From: CAVSWN01 sp963770995
Lineage (GTDB): Bacteria; Acidobacteriota; Vicinamibacteria; Vicinamibacterales; CAVVIG01
Length of the DNA: 64,000 nt
Reading direction: 5' to 3'
NCBI GenBank assembly: GCA_963770995.1
Contig: CAVYRS010000005.1
Span: 1,302,001-1,366,000, forward strand
Below the pieces are notes generated by a model. It worked only from the letters and a program-made list of their open reading frames with translations, was not told the origin of the DNA and did no database searches. Every line of letters begins with the position of its first letter. Position 1 is the stretch's first letter. Below are positions 1 to 9,066 of the stretch, piece by piece. Position numbers and translations under genes: made by a program.

Positions 1-1
1 G

Positions 2-157
2 GAAATGGATCCCGCGCAGTCCACATGGAGCGTCGTGCAGAAGGCGTTCCGCGCGCAGGCGCCGCCGCCGCTCGCGCCCGGGATCATGCTGCAAATGGGT
101 TTACTGGGGCTCGTCTATGCGTACCGTCATCCTGCTGCGTCATCTTTCATGGAGTGA
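2..157 (+). CDS. C-terminal end of a hypothetical protein (partial)
   Basis: An open frame enters from the left edge and ends at TGA 155-157, giving 51 residues. The tail holds a Pro/Ala-rich stretch (QAPPPLAPG) followed by a mildly hydrophobic segment (MLQMGLLGLVYAY), then ends SSFME. Six bases separate its stop from the next start, and the GGAG ribosome binding site of the next gene lies inside its last codons, which suggests co-transcription. The family cannot be recognised from this fragment. Confidence 0.4.
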   Translation, partial: EMDPAQSTWSVVQKAFRAQAPPPLAPGIMLQMGLLGLVYAYRHPAASSFME

Positions 158-163
158 AAGTCA

Positions 164-799
164 ATGACTGTCTTCAAGCACATCGTCGTGTCGGCCGGAC
201 TGCTGATCGCGGTCTTCGCAGCCGCGCTCAACGCTCAAGTGGGCAAAGGCCTCCTGGATCCAAACACCGCGTCCGAACAGCAGCTGCAGGCGCTGCCGCA
301 CATGACGCCGGCGCTCGCGAAAGCGATCGTGGAGAAGCGGCCGTTCATGAGCGTGACCGAGCTGAACACCTTCCTGCTCGCTCAGAAGCTGACGCCCCAG
401 CAGGCCGCCGACTTCTATCGGAAAGCGTTCGTGCACGTCAATCTGAACAAGGCCACCCGCGAAGAGATCCTGCTCATCCCCGGCATCGCCACGAAGATGG
501 CGCACGAATTCGACGAGTACCGGCCGTGGAAGACGTGGGCGCAGTTCGACAAGGAGATTGGCAAGTACGTCGGCAAGGAAGAAACCGATCGCCTGAAGCA
601 GTTCGTGTTCATCCCGATCAACCTCAACACCGCGACCGACGAGGACATCCTGAGCATTCCGGGCGCCGGCCAGAAGATGGTGCACGAGTTCAAGGAATAC
701 CGCCCGTGGAAGACACAGGCGCAGTTCGAGAAGGAGATCGCGAAGTATGTCGGCGCCAAGGAGACCGCGAGGCTCTGGCGCTACGTCGTGATTCAGTAG
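164..799 (+). CDS. Secreted helix-hairpin-helix (ComEA-like) protein
   Basis: The product has 211 residues. It opens with a signal peptide of about 23 residues (hydrophobic core VVSAGLLIAVFAAAL). Three helix-hairpin-helix units follow at about residues 30-62, 90-120 and 150-182. Each has the pattern N-x-A-T/S-x-x-x-L/I-x-x-x-P-G/H, and the last two are followed by a near-identical E(Y)RPWKT segment, so they are internal duplicates. HhH units of this type bind DNA non-specifically in ComEA, where they serve uptake at the cell surface. Here there is no com locus nearby, so DNA binding is family knowledge and the role is unknown. The start is supported by GGAG at 151-154. The stop abuts the convergent serine hydrolase with no gap. 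The frame is intact. Confidence 0.8.
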   Translation: MTVFKHIVVSAGLLIAVFAAALNAQVGKGLLDPNTASEQQLQALPHMTPALAKAIVEKRPFMSVTELNTFLLAQKLTPQQAADFYRKAFVHVNLNKATREEILLIPGIATKMAHEFDEYRPWKTWAQFDKEIGKYVGKEETDRLKQFVFIPINLNTATDEDILSIPGAGQKMVHEFKEYRPWKTQAQFEKEIAKYVGAKETARLWRYVVIQ

Positions 800-2254
800 T
801 TACTGGCGATCAGCGGCGCGCATGGCGATACGGCCGGTCACGCGGATCCAGTTGACGCGGCCGGCCGCGTCGCGCACGAACTCGATCGACTGACCCTTGT
901 CGGTACCGTCGAGCACGACCGCTCGGTCGGGACCGTAGAACGCGATCGGCATCTCGGTCTGCGGCGTCCCGCTGTTGGGCTGGACCTGCACCAGCAGCCG
1001 CTTGTTCTCCGCGCGAACGGCGACCGCATTGATCGGGCGAATGTAGCGGCCGATGTACGGCGCAGGGTCCGGCTGCGCGGCCAGCGGCTCCACCGCGGGC
1101 AGCGTTTCAACGAGACCACGATGCGCGATCGCCTGGTTCATCGCGTAGCTCGCGCCTGCGTACGATTTGAGCGCCGCCCGCTCCACGTCCTGCACCAGAC
1201 GCCAGCCGCTGTTGGCGTTCGTCAGAATCCCAATCGCCAGATTGCGCTCGGGCACGAGCTCGAGCAGGAGGATGTGTCCGCCGAGCGTGCCCCCGTGGGC
1301 CGCCGTGCGCACGGAGCCCACCGTCCGCAGATGCCACGCGATGCCGATGTCGTCGTCGTTGCCCTGTTTCCGGACCTGCGGCGTCCGCATCAGCTCGAGC
1401 GTCGCGCGCGTCAGCAGCCGATCGCCGGCAGGGCTGGTGCCGTCGCCAAGGTGAAACTGCGCGTAGGCCAGTAGATCCGCCATGCACACGCCGACGCCGC
1501 CCGCCGTGACGCTCGTCGAGGGCGAGAACGGGCGCTGCAGCGCCGGCGGACTCTCGCCGCGAACGCCGTGGCCGAGCGCAAATCGCTGGCTGATGAACTC
1601 GCCGGCCGTCGTGCCGGCGTGTGTCAACCCGAGCGGCGTGAACACGAGATCGCGGATCGCCCTGTTGATCGATGAGCCCGTCACGCGTTCGATCACCCGT
1701 CCGGCCACGCTGAAGCCCGCGTTGTTGTAGCTCCAGGCCGCGCCAGGCGGCGCGAGCTGCATGAGATCGCCGAGCGTCGAGACGAAGTTCCGCAGCGTAT
1801 CCTCGCCGCGGTCGGGGCCGGCAATCTGTCCCTCCCACCCGCTGGTGTGCGTCAGGAGGTTCCAGATCGTCACGCTGCGGCTGACGGACTCGTCCTGCAC
1901 GCGAAAGTCCGGGAGGTAGGTGCGCACGGGCGCGCGCAAATCCATCTTCCCCTGCTCGACGAGCCGCATGATCGCCGTCGCGGCGAACGTCTTCGAGATG
2001 GACGCGATCGGAAACACCGTGTGCGCGGTGACGGGCAGCGGATCCTCGACGCTCGTGACGCCGAGTCCCCGGATCGTCACCGAGCCGTTCTCGACGATGC
2101 CGAGGGTGACGCCCGGGACCCGGTACTCGGCCATCTTGCCCTCGGCGAGCGACACGAGCGCGTCGAACCGCGGATCGGTTCGCTGTCCGCGGGTCGCAGT
2201 TGCAACCAGCACACAGCACGCGGCGGCCGACGCGGTCGTGAGAGGGCGCCTCAT
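800..2254 (-). CDS. Secreted beta-lactamase-family serine hydrolase
   Basis: A 484-residue protein with an N-terminal signal peptide (about residues 1-22). All three class C beta-lactamase / PBP4-type motifs are visible: S85-x-x-K88 in FPIASISKT, the Tyr-x-Asn motif in AWSYNNAGF, and a His-Gly-Gly triad in TAAHGGTLG that replaces KTG. A C-terminal lipocalin-like extension of about 100 residues (IGRYIRPINAVAVRA onward) resembles that of esterase EstB and D-aminopeptidase relatives. It probably acts in the periplasm on an ester, amide or D-peptide; the substrate cannot be told. The frame is intact. The gene diverges from the DUF6986 gene with only 24 bases between the two start codons. Confidence 0.88.
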   Translation of the reverse strand: MRRPLTTASAAACCVLVATATRGQRTDPRFDALVSLAEGKMAEYRVPGVTLGIVENGSVTIRGLGVTSVEDPLPVTAHTVFPIASISKTFAATAIMRLVEQGKMDLRAPVRTYLPDFRVQDESVSRSVTIWNLLTHTSGWEGQIAGPDRGEDTLRNFVSTLGDLMQLAPPGAAWSYNNAGFSVAGRVIERVTGSSINRAIRDLVFTPLGLTHAGTTAGEFISQRFALGHGVRGESPPALQRPFSPSTSVTAGGVGVCMADLLAYAQFHLGDGTSPAGDRLLTRATLELMRTPQVRKQGNDDDIGIAWHLRTVGSVRTAAHGGTLGGHILLLELVPERNLAIGILTNANSGWRLVQDVERAALKSYAGASYAMNQAIAHRGLVETLPAVEPLAAQPDPAPYIGRYIRPINAVAVRAENKRLLVQVQPNSGTPQTEMPIAFYGPDRAVVLDGTDKGQSIEFVRDAAGRVNWIRVTGRIAMRAADRQ

Positions 2255-2278
2255 GGCTGCGACTATACTTCCCGCGTC

Positions 2279-3615
2279 ATGGCCGAGACGACGATTCCGG
2301 ACAACGCGCTGACATCAATTCTCGACGCGCTCGACAAGGCGCAACGTCGCGCGTCGCCGAGCAGTTTCCCGGCGACTCGCCCGCCGCGCCAGCCGGTGCA
2401 CACGGTCTACGGCGGCGCGCACCTGTTCAAGGCCGACGCGGCGCCGAAGCTGGGCGCCGTCGCGCTGCGGACGCTGCAGGAGCACGCGCCCGACGCGGCC
2501 GACCCTCGCCGCGCGCTCGGACTCGACCCCGGCCTCGCCGACCGCATCTACCCGCGCGTCGTCGACAAGCTGACGCGCGAGCCGGTCGAGGATTTCCGGA
2601 TCGACTTCGAGGACGGCTTCGGCAACCGGCCGGATCGACGAAGAGGACGGCCACGCGCAGGCCGCGGCCGACGAAGTGGCGCAGCGGACTTGCGCGACGG
2701 CACGCTGCCGCCGTCGATCGGCATCCGCATCAAGCCGCTGAACGAGGAGCTGAAGCGCCGCAGCCTGCGCACGTTCGATCTGTTTCTGACGACGCTGCTC
2801 GAGCGCAGCGACGGCGCGCTGCCGCCGAATTTCGTCGTCACGCTGCCGAAGATCACCTCGCCCGAGCAGGTCGCGGCGCTCGCGTCGGCGTGCGACGCGT
2901 TCGAGTACTGGCGCGAGCATGCCGGCCGGCACGCTGCGGTTCGAGCTGATGATCGAGACGACGCAGTCGATCTTCGCCGCCGACGGCAGCGTCGCGCTGC
3001 CGCGCCTCATCGCCGAAGGCGGCGGCCGCATCGTCGCCGCGCATTTCGGCACCTACGACTACACCGCCGCCTGCGGCATCACCGCGGCGCACCAGCACAT
3101 GCTGCATCCGGCGTGCGACTTCGCGAAGCACGTGATGCAGGTCGCGCTCGCCGGCACCGGCATCTGGCTGTCGGACGGCGCGACCAACATCATGCCGATC
3201 GGATCGCGCGAGGTCGTCCACCGCGCGTGGCGTCTGCACGCCGAGCACGTCCGCCACTCGCTCGTCACCGGCTTCTATCAGGGCTGGGACCTGCACCCGG
3301 CGCAGCTGCCGTCGCGCTACGCGGCGGTCTACGCGTTCTTCCTCGAAGGGCTCGACGCGGCGTCGGAGCGGCTGCAGCAACTTCGTCCAGAAGGCGGCGC
3401 AGGCGACGCTCGTCGGCGACGTGTTCGACGATGCCGCGACCGGACAGGGACTGTTGAACTATTTCCTGCGCGCGATGAACTGCGGCGCGATCACCGAGGA
3501 GGAAGCGGTCGAGAAGAGCGGCCTCACGCTCGAGGAGCTGCGCGAGCCGATCGTTCGTGAAGATCCTGCAATCAAGACGCGAAGCAGGCGTGAATCGGGC
3601 AGATCTAGCGCTTGA
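2279..3615 (+). CDS. DUF6986 family aldolase/citrate-lyase-like protein (frameshifted)
   Basis: The protein begins MAETTIPDNALTSILDALD and keeps family landmarks across several frames: VHTVYGGAHLFKADAAPKLG, the acidic FRIDFEDGFGNRPD, PPSIGIRIKPLNEELKRRSL, LMIETTQSIFAADGS, AAHFGTYDYTAACG and MPIGSREVVHRAWRLH. FEDG, IETTQ and HFGTYDY look like the metal and substrate positions of HpcH/HpaI and malate-synthase-like TIM barrels. From memory, DUF6986 proteins often sit beside urate and allantoin genes in actinobacteria, which fits the convergent purine operon here. A role in handling the C2 product glyoxylate is inference. Shifts are needed near 2640, 2690, 2920 and 3380. The exact C-terminus is uncertain because two frames overlap after 3550. 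Confidence 0.7.
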
Positions 3616-3619
3616 CTGC

Positions 3620-4745
3620 CTACTTCCTCAGTGGCTCGGCGTAGCCTTCGGCGTCGTAGCCGCCGCGGTAGTCCTTCTCGTCCGGCCGGCGGATCTTCGA
3701 CTGCGCGACGACGCGGTCGCGGCGCAGGCCGACGAAGTCGTCGACGCGCTGTCCAGCCCTTGTCGGCGTGCTTCTCGAGAAAGCGCGTCGAGCCCGTCGT
3801 TCAGCTCCTTGATGACGTTCGGGCCGATCGCGTGATCGAGCATCGCCGCGGTGCAGACCTGCACCGTGCCGCAGCCGAGCAGGAAGTAGTTCAGCGCGTG
3901 CTCGAACGTCGAGATGCCGCCGATGCCGGAGAAGCTCTTGTCGGGAAACGCCTGCGTGAGCTGCGACATCTTCGCCAGCGACAGCGGCAGGATCGCCGGG
4001 CCGCCGAGGCCGCCGGTCGAGACGAGGCCGTCGACGTGGACCTCGAAGTCGAGCGTCTCCGCGTCGATGAGCGGCAGCGACGTGAACGTGTTCGACGAGA
4101 CGATCGCGTCGGCGCCGCCGAGGAACGCGCCGCGCGCCTCGACGACGATGTCGGTGGTCGACGGCGTGAGCTTGGCCCAGACCGGAATCTTCGCGACTTC
4201 CTTCACGACCTTGGTGACGATCGACACCAGCTCCTTGTCCTTGCCGACGTTCGAGCCCATGTCGGGGCGATCCATGTGCGGGCACGACAGGTTCAGCTCG
4301 AGCGCGTCGCAGCCCTGCTCCTGGCACGCCACGCGCCAGCTCCTGCCAGTGCCGCAGCTCGGTGTCGTTGCCCGAGCCGGCCATGATCGACGCCACGAGC
4401 ACGTGATCGGGAAACGCCTGCTTGATCCGGCCGAGCCGCGGCACCCACCAGTCGAGCGTCTTGTCGGAGATGAGCTCCCAGTTCCACGACGAGTGCAGCG
4501 CGGCGCCGGGACGCTTCTTCATCGACAGGTGCGCCGAATCGGCGTCGGCGCGCAGGAACTTCGTCTTCGGCCCGAGCGACGTTGACGACCGGGTGCAGCC
4601 CGATGGTCTTCGTCACGACGCCGCCCCAGCCGGCCTCGAACGCGCGCAGGATGTTCGACTCGGACTCGGTCGGCGGCGCCGACGACAGCAGGAACGGATT
4701 CTGAAATCGCACGCCGGTGAACGTCGTCGACAGGTCGGCGGCCAT
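3620..4745 (-). CDS. preA: Dihydropyrimidine dehydrogenase PreA-like subunit without Fe-S tail
   Basis: A flavin TIM-barrel protein of the dihydroorotate dehydrogenase superfamily. It starts MAADLSTTFTGVRFQNPFLL and carries LELNLSCPHM, VWAKLTPSTTDI, ADAIVSSNTFTSLPLID and STGGLGGPAILPLSLAKM. The FMN phosphate site GIGGISTFEHALNYFLLGC is the PreA type. PreA reduces uracil or thymine using NADH passed on from PreT. The C-terminus ends EGYAEPLRK about 30-40 residues earlier than E. coli PreA, and no Cys-x-x-Cys-x-x-Cys ferredoxin motif is visible in any frame. No preT lies in the window. Frameshifts occur near 4575 and 4332. It is the last gene of the minus-strand catabolic operon and converges on the DUF6986 gene with 4 bases between stops. 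Confidence 0.8.
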
Positions 4746-4760
4746 GGTGTCTCCTCGGCT

Positions 4761-4819
4761 CGGCTGAAGCCGTTCCCGACGGCCTCGTACCGTGCATCGT
4801 AGCGCGACGGCTTCAGCCG
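4761..4819. repeat. Inverted repeat after urate oxidase, 13-bp arms
   Basis: CGGCTGAAGCCGT (4761-4773) is exactly complementary to ACGGCTTCAGCCG (4807-4819), with a 33-nt loop. The core GGCTGAAGCC also appears in the palindrome inside the penicillin acylase gene at 55151, so this looks like a member of a dispersed palindromic family. It sits between urate oxidase and preA, and could act as an intra-operon mRNA hairpin. Confidence 0.7.
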
Positions 4820-5668
4820 TGCGACCGCTCGTATCGTCGCTTCGATCAACCCGAACGGCTGGTCGGTCGCGACGAAGATCTCGTTCGGGTTGTCGAGGCC
4901 GAACGGCGTCAGATCGACGAGCAGATGGTGCCGGTTCGGCAGCGTCAGCGTGATCTCGCGTGACGTCGGCGCACGCCGCCAGCGCCGCCTCGCCCATCGC
5001 GTAGAGCGTGTGCTGCACCGAGCGGCTCTCGTGCGCGGCGAACGTCTCGACGAGCGCGCGCGCGGATCCGCGTCGCGCGCCGCGAAGTCGGTCGTCGCCG
5101 GCCGGTACGTCCACGACGCCGTGATCGACGTCGCCAGGATGCGATCCTCGGTGTCGGGCAGCGTCGTGTACTCGTCGCGCGGAAACCCGCAGAACGCCGA
5201 GTCGGTCGTCTTCAGCACGACGAGGTTCGTCAGCCCGGAGACGACGCTCGCTGCCGCTGCGCGTCGCGCGTGACGACCGCGGTCCACTGCTCGCCGCCCG
5301 GCCTGCACGAACGCGTGCGGATGCGGCCGCCCGCCGACGGACAGCCGATCCCACGGCTGCTCGACGGCGCTGATGCGGACGCGCGACGACGGCCGGCTTG
5401 GCCGACGAAATGATCCGCGAGCCGCGCCGCGAACGCCTCGACATGCTCGATCGGATCCTGCCGCGCCAGCGCGTAGACGGTGTTCTTCATCGTGTCGGTC
5501 GCGAGGCACGGCGCGTTGTCGCCGTCGACGTAGACCGGCTCGAACGCGCCCTCGAGCTGGACGTCGATCGTCAGATCGACGATGCTCGTGCGGCGCTCGC
5601 GACGCCCGCCGCACCTTGACGAGCCGGATGCGCGACTTGCCGTAGCGGTTCCAGGTCAGGTCGGACAT
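4813..5668 (-). CDS. uox: Urate oxidase (cofactor-free uricase), frameshifted
   Basis: Oxidises urate to 5-hydroxyisourate with O2. The start MSDLTWNRYGKSRIRLVKV carries the N-terminal catalytic-Lys region (GKSRIRLVKV). The catalytic Thr lies in ATDTMKNTVYALAR, followed by PIEHVEAFAARLADHF. The C-terminal half shows VSGLTNLVVLKTTDSAFCGF, DEYTTLPDTEDRILATS and ITLTLPNRHHLLVDLTPFG, ending DNPNEIFVATDQPFGLIEATI; the HHLLVDL and NPNEIFVATD blocks are uricase signatures. At least three one-base shifts are present (about 5600, 5400, 5040). The stop is uncertain: removing the C at about 4824 gives an end at 4813, while the raw frame runs on into preA. It lies directly downstream of uraH and makes the substrate for UraH. 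Confidence 0.85.
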
Positions 5669-5716
5669 CGGTCACCACTTCGACACGTAGACACGGTGTC
5701 CACGGTCAGTGCTCCA

Positions 5717-6054
5717 TCAGCGATACCCCGGTACGTCGTGTAGCCGAACGGGCTGAGCAGCAGCGGCACGTGGAAGTGCTCGTCCGGATCGCGCGACGTT
5801 GAAGGTGATCTTCACCTCGGGAAAGAACGGACGCGCGAGCCCCTGCTCGCGATGGTAGGCGCCGATGTCGAACGTCAGCCGATAGGTGCCCGGCGACGAC
5901 CGGCCCGTTCGGTCAGCGTGGTCACGCGCCCGTTCTCGTCGGTGGTGCCGCGGCCGATCGGCGTCCACTCGCTGGCCTGCCGCATCTCGAGGATGACGGT
6001 GACGCCGGCCGCCGGGTCGCCGCGCGCGATGTCGAGCACGTGTGTCGTAATCAT
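5717..6054 (-). CDS. uraH: 5-hydroxyisourate hydrolase (transthyretin-like)
   Basis: About 112 residues, the usual length for HIU hydrolase, which opens the HIU ring to give OHCU. The start is MITTHVLDIARGDPAAGVTV with the family motif HVLD. Other landmarks are TTDENGRVTTL, PFFPEVKITFNV, DEHFHVPLLLSPFGY and a C-terminal TTYRG, which together supply the catalytic His, Arg, His and Tyr-Arg-Gly tail. Two insertions break the frame, at about 5792 (a CG-creating base) and near 5895. A G-run at about 5733 decides the exact C-terminus. Its ATG overlaps the uraD stop (ATGA), so the two are translationally coupled. Confidence 0.9.
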
Positions 6055-6601
6055 GCGTGTGTCCGGCTCCTGTCGAGCAGCTTCGCCAGCCGCAGCCGCG
6101 TGATCTTCCGCTGCTCGTCCGCGGCGATCGCGCAGCTCGTCGTCCGGATCGTTGCCGCAACCGGCGCTCGAGCAGGTCCAGCATCTCGTCGGCCGATCTT
6201 GCCGGTCGCGCAGACGATGAAAATGTAGCCGAAGCGCGCCTCGTAGTCGCGGTTGGCCTCCGCCAGCCGCGCGCGCGTCACGTCCGGCGGCCGCCGCGAC
6301 GCCCGCCTGCTCCTGCGCCGACCAGGCCGACCGTCCGGCCCGATCCGCCCGCACTGCCGCCGTTGCCCGCCGCCAATCCTGCGGATGCGCCGCGAACGCT
6401 TCGAGCCAGTCCGGCCGATCGAGCGCCGACCCAGATCGCGTCGGCCGCGGCGGCCATCGCGTCGACGCTGGCGAACGGCCGCGCCGCCGCCATCTGCCGC
6501 GCCCAGCGCGACGAGCCGCAGCACCGCAGCAGCTCGCGCGTCGCCGCCGTCGTTCGCCGAGCGCGTTCAGTTCCTCGAGCGCGCATGAACCGGCGATTCA
6601 T
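6051..6601 (-). CDS. uraD: OHCU decarboxylase
   Basis: Converts OHCU to (S)-allantoin. The diagnostic block ANRDYEARFGYIFIVCATGK lies in the C-terminal half, and upstream parts read SALDRPDWLEAFAAHPQ and ATRELLRCCGSSRWARQM. The AHP motif carries the catalytic His of the family. The C-terminus is RKITRLRLAKLLDRSRTHA. Two in-frame starts are possible, ATG 6601 and ATG 6586. The downstream frame MRALEELNALGER is recovered by removing one base right after the second ATG. Several more one-base shifts are needed. It begins about 5 bases after the alc stop and overlaps uraH by four bases. Confidence 0.85.
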
Positions 6602-6606
6602 CGCGG

Positions 6607-7613
6607 TCACGGCTCTATCGCGGCCGTCCCGAACAGCCGCAGCCGCGCCGACGCCGCCGTCCGGAAAAATGTTGAACCGCACGTGCGTGACGTCGCCAAT
6701 CGCGCGCAGCTCGTCCTCGAACGCATGGCGCGCGTGCGGCTGCAGCGGCGTCCGCGGCAGCAGCTCGCGCCACGCCAGCGCTCTCGATCGGTCGCCGTCG
6801 TCGAGCCGCACCGCCTCGAGGCTGCACGCGCCCGGCGCGTTGCCCTTGAAGTGCCGCGTGTCGACCTCGACGCGCCGGATCGTGCCCGGCGGCGCCGAGC
6901 CGGACGATCGTCCAGTCGTGGCCGGGGCCGCGGCGCCGCTTCGTCTCCCAGCCGTCGCCCATGTGCGTCGCGTCGCCGGGCATGATCAGGTTGTGCCGCG
7001 ATCCGAAGAACATGTCGCTGCACGCGACGACGAGGCCGCCGTGCTCGGCGGCGGCGAGATCGACGTCGCCCCGGCGCGCGCAGCCGCTCCCAGTCGGCGA
7101 CGACCTCGCCGTGGACGCGCAGCCGCGCCACGCCGCCGTCGGGAAGATGCGCAGCCGCAGGTGCGTCGCCGCCGGCGCGCTCGTCGATCGCGAACGAGGT
7201 TGTGCGCGTCGCCGTCGAGCGGCGTGCGCGGCAGGACCTCGCGCCACGCCGCGCGCCGCAGCGCCGTCGGGCGTCGGCATGCCCGGCGAGATCGCAGCAC
7301 GTCGATCGCGCACGCCTCCGGGATAGTTGCCCTTGAAGATACGCGGTGTCGACGTCGACGCCGCGGACGACGCCGCGGCGCGCCGAGCCGGATGATGCAC
7401 CAGTCGTGCGCGCCGGGCCCGTCGCGGCGGCGGCGCGTCTCCCAGCCGTCCATCCACTTGCCGCGCTCGGTGTACTCGCCCTCGCGCCAGACCGGCGCGG
7501 CCGGCCTTGATCAGGTTCTCCTTCGGCGCGAAGAACTCGTCGTTGGCCGCGACGACCGCGCCGCCGAGCCGCTCGGACGCGAGATCGACGAGATCGAGAA
7601 ACGATGCGCTCAT
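6607..7613 (-). CDS. alc: Allantoicase
   Basis: Hydrolyses allantoate to ureidoglycolate and urea. The protein shows the two-fold repeat typical of the family. The first unit has DLASERLGGAVVAANDEFFA, PKENLIK, KWMDGWETRRRR and HDWCIIRLG. The second has VACSDMFFGSRHNLIMPGDA, HMGDGWETKRRRGPGHDW and TIVRLG. It ends with a LRLFGTAAIEP tail. About ten one-base shifts break it, more than in any neighbour, but the order of blocks and total length (about 335 residues) match an entire allantoicase. Its ATG overlaps the allB stop (ATGA). Confidence 0.85.
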
Positions 7614-9023
7614 AGCAGTCGGCCCGCCGTAGGCGCGCGTCGAGCCGGTTCGTGTCCCACACGCGCTCGCCGCGCACGAACGTCGTGACCACACGTGCCG
7701 CGCAGCGCGCCGGCCGGCGTACGGCGTCAGCTTGTGCCGCTGCTGCAGCCGCGACGGATCGACGACGAACTCCGCGTCCGGATCCCAGACGACGAGATCG
7801 GCGTCGAAGCCCGGGCGCGATGCGCCCTTTCGCTCGCCGAGGCCGGCGAGCGCCGCCGGCGCCGCGCTCATCCAGCGCGCCAAGAGCAGCTTCGGCAGCA
7901 CGGCACCTTCAGCGCGAATCCTCGCTCGCGGATAGCTTGCGATCGCGCTTGGTCCAGATCGCCGCCAGCGACAGCTCGAGCGACGCGATGCCGCCCCACG
8001 CGCGCATGAAATCGCCCGGCGACTCTTCAGCGCCGGCGGCGCCGGCGAGTGATCGGTCGCGATCGAGATCGAGCACGCCGCTGCGCGAGTCCGCTCCCAC
8101 AGCGCCTCGCGATGCGCGCGTCGCGAATCGGCGGCGCGCACTTGAACTCGGTCGCGCCGTCGGGAATCTCTTCGGCGGCGAACGTCAGGTAGTGCGGGCA
8201 CGTTTCGCGCCGTGATCGGCACGCCGCGCCGCCTTGGCGCGCGGCGATCGCCGCGACGCCTTCCGCCGACGACACGTGGACGATGTGCGTACGCGCGCCG
8301 AACTCCTCGGCGAGCCGAATCATCAGCCGGATCGCCTCGAGCTTCCGCCTCCGGCGGCCGCGTCGCCGAGATACGTCGCGTATACGTCGGATGCGGATCT
8401 GCGGCGATCGGATCGGGCCGACGGCCTGCAGGCGATCCGCGACGATTCCGCGTGCACCAGCAGCGGCACGCCGCCGGCGCGCGAGGATCGGCAGCGCCCG
8501 CCGCAGATCCGTCTTCGCCGACCGCCGGAAACTCGTCGACGCCCGACGGCACCAGAAAACACTTGAAGCCGCGGACGCCGGCGTCGACCAGCGCGTCGAG
8601 CTCGCCGGCGTTGCCCGGCACGACGCCGCCCCAGAACCCGACGTCGACGTGACACTGCGCCGCGCGCCGCCGCCCGCTTCGCCTCGCAGCGCCGCGACGG
8701 TCGTCGTCGCCGGCATGCTGTTGAGCGGCATGTCGACGATCGTCGTGACGCCGCCGGCCGCCGCCGCGCGCGTCGCCGTGTCGAAGCCTTCCCACTCGGT
8801 GCGGCCCGGCTCGTTGATGTGGACGTGCGTGTCGACGAGGCCCGGCGAGACGACCAGGTCGCCGACGTCGAACAGCTTCGCGCCGGTCGGGTCATCGCTC
8901 GTCGTAGTCGGCGATGCGCGCGATGACGCCGTCCTCGATGTGCAGCGCGGCCGGCCGCTCGCCCTCGGGCAGGACGACGCGGCGGCTGCGGACGACCAGC
9001 ACCGGTTCGCACGAGACGCGCAT
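7610..9023 (-). CDS. allB: Allantoinase
   Basis: Opens the allantoin ring to allantoate. The amidohydrolase starts MRVSCEPVLVVRSRRVVL. The binuclear metal site is visible as GLVDTHVHINEPGRTEWEG (HxH), the carboxylated Lys in VRGFKCFLVPSG, His in THIVHVSSAEG and Asp/His in ATDHSPAP. SGVDEFPAV and KCAPPIRD are allantoinase-specific blocks. A final Gly-Arg-Leu-Leu-stop is recovered at 7610. Frameshifts are dense; the one at 8897 is a clear CG-creating insertion. Length is about 470 residues. It follows hydA by 44 bases on the same strand. Confidence 0.88.
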
Positions 9024-9066
9024 GCCAGGATAGCGGGCCGATCTGCGGCCGCGTCGGAAGCGTCAT

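Noticed and set aside
1847..3457. A 536-codon plus-strand frame starting inside the serine hydrolase gene
   Set aside because: The first 144 codons are antisense to an intact gene with all its catalytic motifs. Only the part after 2279 has family signatures.
6057..7688. Long plus-strand frames opposite uraD and alc
   Set aside because: They are Arg/Pro/Ala-rich antisense translations of very GC-rich coding DNA, with no motif. The minus strand carries clear enzyme signatures.
8900..8906. In-frame TGA in allB as a possible second selenocysteine
   Set aside because: The TGA appears only because of the CG-creating insertion at 8897. Removing that base restores DDPTGAKLF with no stop, and no SECIS-like stem was noticed after it.
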